Positions 6,248 through 7,659 of a DNA stretch of 7,659 nt are shown here, one piece after another; the stretch's first letter is position 1; each line of letters opens with the position of its first letter. Source of the stretch: Candidatus Kerfeldbacteria bacterium (lineage in GTDB: Bacteria; Patescibacteriota; Patescibacteriia; Veblenbacterales; UBA10138); assembly GCA_016217875.1 (NCBI GenBank), contig JACRFN010000008.1:1-7659 (forward strand). Direction: 5' to 3'. The translations under genes were made by a program, and so were the position numbers. Under the pieces are notes generated by a model, which saw only the letters and a program-made list of their open reading frames with translations, was not told the origin of the DNA and did not search any database.

Positions 6248-7624
6248 TTAGACCGCATTTTTGTGTTGTAGCACCACTACTATGGTCTTAACAAGAATGA
6301 CCAAATCCGCATTCAGAGACCAATTTTCAATATAAAAGGTGTCCAGCTTGGTCTCGTCTTCAAAGCTAAGGTTGGAACGACCCGATATCTGCGCCATACC
6401 TGTTATACCAGGCTTAATATTGAGCAACTTATGATGGCGCAGTTGATAAGAGGCCACCTCGTTTGGCTCGTGTGGTCGCGGGCCAACTAAAGACATATCG
6501 CCCCTAATAACATTCCATAATTGTGGCAGTTCGTCTAAAGAAGTACGGCGCAAGAGGCGGCCAAATTTAGTCACCCGCGGGTCGTTGGCCATTTTAAAAA
6601 GCGGCCCGTCAGGTCTTTCATTATAGGCTCGTAAATCGTCTTTTAAAAGATGGGCGTTATGAACCATGGAACGAAATTTGAACAAACGAAATTTCTCCCC
6701 CGCCTCGCCTATACGCTCCAAAGCCACCACGACCGGCTGACCAGAGTCAAACCAAATTATTAAACCCAGACACAAAAGCAACGGCGACAAGGCCGCTAAT
6801 AAAACAACAGACATAATTAAATCAAATATGCGCTTGGCTACTCTGCCCCAACCATCAAGCGCCGTGCGCTTTATTTCAATTAAAGGAACACCGGCTAAGG
6901 TGTGAATAAGAACATTGTGCGATTGCGCTTCGAACATATCGGCTGCGTACTTAAAACCCAGGTGATGCGTTACGCAGTATTCCAAAATGCGAAGCGTGAA
7001 TTCATGAGTCAGTGTCGGGTCGCCCACCACTACCTCATCCACGTTCGAGGTAAATTCATTCAGATTGGAGATGGCACTGGGGGCTATCTGCTGTACGACC
7101 TTATAACCAAGTTGGGGTGAATTATGAAATAATTTACCTAAGGCAGCCGTAATCTCGTCGCTGCCTGCTAACAAAACACGACTTACGCCCCAGCCGCGGC
7201 GATATAAGTTAGTCCGCCCCAGGCGCAAGGCTACGCGCCCCAGACTAGTCAAGACAAAAGACAACAGCCAGGCCGCCAAAACTATAAAACGCGAACTGAA
7301 AAGTTGGGGGTTGAAAAAGAATAAAACAATAATCAAAGCCAACCCGGCGCTGCAAGCCAGGAACAGACGGCCTATTTCTTGTGATAATTTCAGTTGGTTG
7401 GTTAGGGCGTACAAGCCGGCTAAAGCAAATAAAAGCAGACATACTGCCGCCGCCGCCAGCACCAGAGGAAAATATTCCGCCAAGGGTAAATGAAATACTA
7501 CCGGCCTGAATTCGCGTACCCAACTCTGAAAACGCAACTGATAAGCCACTAAGCCAGCCAAGACCAACATAAAGTAATCTATGGGCAAAGCGATGGTGGC
7601 CAGCAATAATTGTGAGCGTTTCAT
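6248..7624 (-). CDS. Polyprenyl-phosphate sugar-1-phosphate transferase (WbaP/WcaJ/CpsE type, 458 aa)
   Basis: This is the probable initiating enzyme of the pathway. It transfers a sugar-1-phosphate from a nucleotide sugar to polyprenyl phosphate at the cytoplasmic membrane face. Four N-terminal membrane helices lie at about 8-29, 50-73, 87-104 and 112-130. A central Rossmann-like domain follows (about 147-235); its usual glycine-rich loop is reduced to LLAGSDE. The C-terminal catalytic bacterial sugar transferase domain has a KRIFDLIMS entry (264-272) and a membrane-inserted helix at about 268-291. Its conserved motifs are FKFRSM (315-320), TSLDELPQLWNV (361-372) with the Asp364-Glu365 catalytic dyad, SLVGPRP (378-384), and KPGITGMAQISGR (404-416). 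Length matches full-length WcaJ/CpsE proteins. The ATG is supported by the family-typical basic N-terminus leading into helix 1. No Shine-Dalgarno site is seen, and a -10-like element lies 19 nt upstream. The gene appears to be first in the operon, although only 35 bp upstream are visible. The sugar (glucose, galactose or another) cannot be told. Confidence 0.96.
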   Translation of the reverse strand: MKRSQLLLATIALPIDYFMLVLAGLVAYQLRFQSWVREFRPVVFHLPLAEYFPLVLAAAAVCLLLFALAGLYALTNQLKLSQEIGRLFLACSAGLALIIVLFFFNPQLFSSRFIVLAAWLLSFVLTSLGRVALRLGRTNLYRRGWGVSRVLLAGSDEITAALGKLFHNSPQLGYKVVQQIAPSAISNLNEFTSNVDEVVVGDPTLTHEFTLRILEYCVTHHLGFKYAADMFEAQSHNVLIHTLAGVPLIEIKRTALDGWGRVAKRIFDLIMSVVLLAALSPLLLCLGLIIWFDSGQPVVVALERIGEAGEKFRLFKFRSMVHNAHLLKDDLRAYNERPDGPLFKMANDPRVTKFGRLLRRTSLDELPQLWNVIRGDMSLVGPRPHEPNEVASYQLRHHKLLNIKPGITGMAQISGRSNLSFEDETKLDTFYIENWSLNADLVILVKTIVVVLQHKNAV

Positions 7625-7643
7625 AAAACTATTCTGCTTAGAT

Positions 7644-7649
7644 AGTATA
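7644..7649 (-). promoter_or_regulatory. Possible -10 element upstream of the sugar transferase gene
   Basis: The minus strand reads TATACT here, one mismatch from TATAAT and 19 nt before the ATG at 7624. A start site near 7637 would give a leader of about a dozen bases, consistent with the lack of a Shine-Dalgarno sequence. The matching -35 box would fall beyond the right edge of the window, so the promoter cannot be completed here. Confidence 0.3.
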
Positions 7650-7659
7650 GCTAGTTACT

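Noticed and set aside
7245..7523. Minus-strand 92-codon open frame overlapping the sugar transferase
   Set aside because: It lies in another frame of the membrane-helix region of a well-supported gene. The translation is a Gly/Phe-rich shadow with no domain.

Overview
The window holds one compact, unidirectional gene cluster, all on the minus strand, for building a cell-surface polysaccharide. Read in the direction of transcription (right to left), the order is: a membrane polyprenyl-phosphate sugar-1-phosphate transferase (7624-6248), a WbaZ-like GT4 glycosyltransferase (6242-5142), two MtfB-like GT4 glycosyltransferases (5135-3978 and 3965-2865), a large membrane-anchored DUF4012 protein (2818-311), and the first 100 codons of a polytopic membrane protein that looks like an O-antigen ligase/polymerase (300-1, cut by the window edge). 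Gaps between genes are 5, 6, 12, 46 and 10 bp, so the genes are probably co-transcribed. No gene is supported on the plus strand, and there is no RNA gene, mobile element or CRISPR array. No non-coding stretch exceeds about 50 bp.

The likely pathway is as follows. The initiating transferase loads a sugar-1-phosphate onto a lipid carrier at the inner face of the membrane. The three GT4 enzymes then extend the glycan from nucleotide-sugar donors. After export by a flippase that is not in this window, the Wzy/WaaL-like protein would polymerise or ligate the glycan outside the membrane. The DUF4012 protein has most of its mass predicted outside the membrane and no known activity. Its place between the glycosyltransferases and the ligase-like gene makes it a candidate for late glycan handling, attachment or display.

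The organism is most likely a member of the Candidate Phyla Radiation (Patescibacteria), such as Parcubacteria, Microgenomates or a relative. The reasons are the DUF4012 / GT4 / O-antigen-ligase grouping, which I recall as common in those genomes, the tight packing, and the scarcity of Shine-Dalgarno sequences. This is an inference: DUF4012 proteins also occur in Actinobacteria and Chloroflexi. TGA ends two of the genes, which argues against the Gracilibacteria/Absconditabacteria code in which TGA encodes glycine. Base composition is roughly balanced.

The less ordinary points are the uncharacterised DUF4012 protein with its long Pro/Arg-rich N-terminal extension and ambiguous membrane topology, a well-spaced promoter-like sequence in the only sizeable intergenic gap (just before that gene), and C7 and A6 homopolymers in the first ten codons of that gene.
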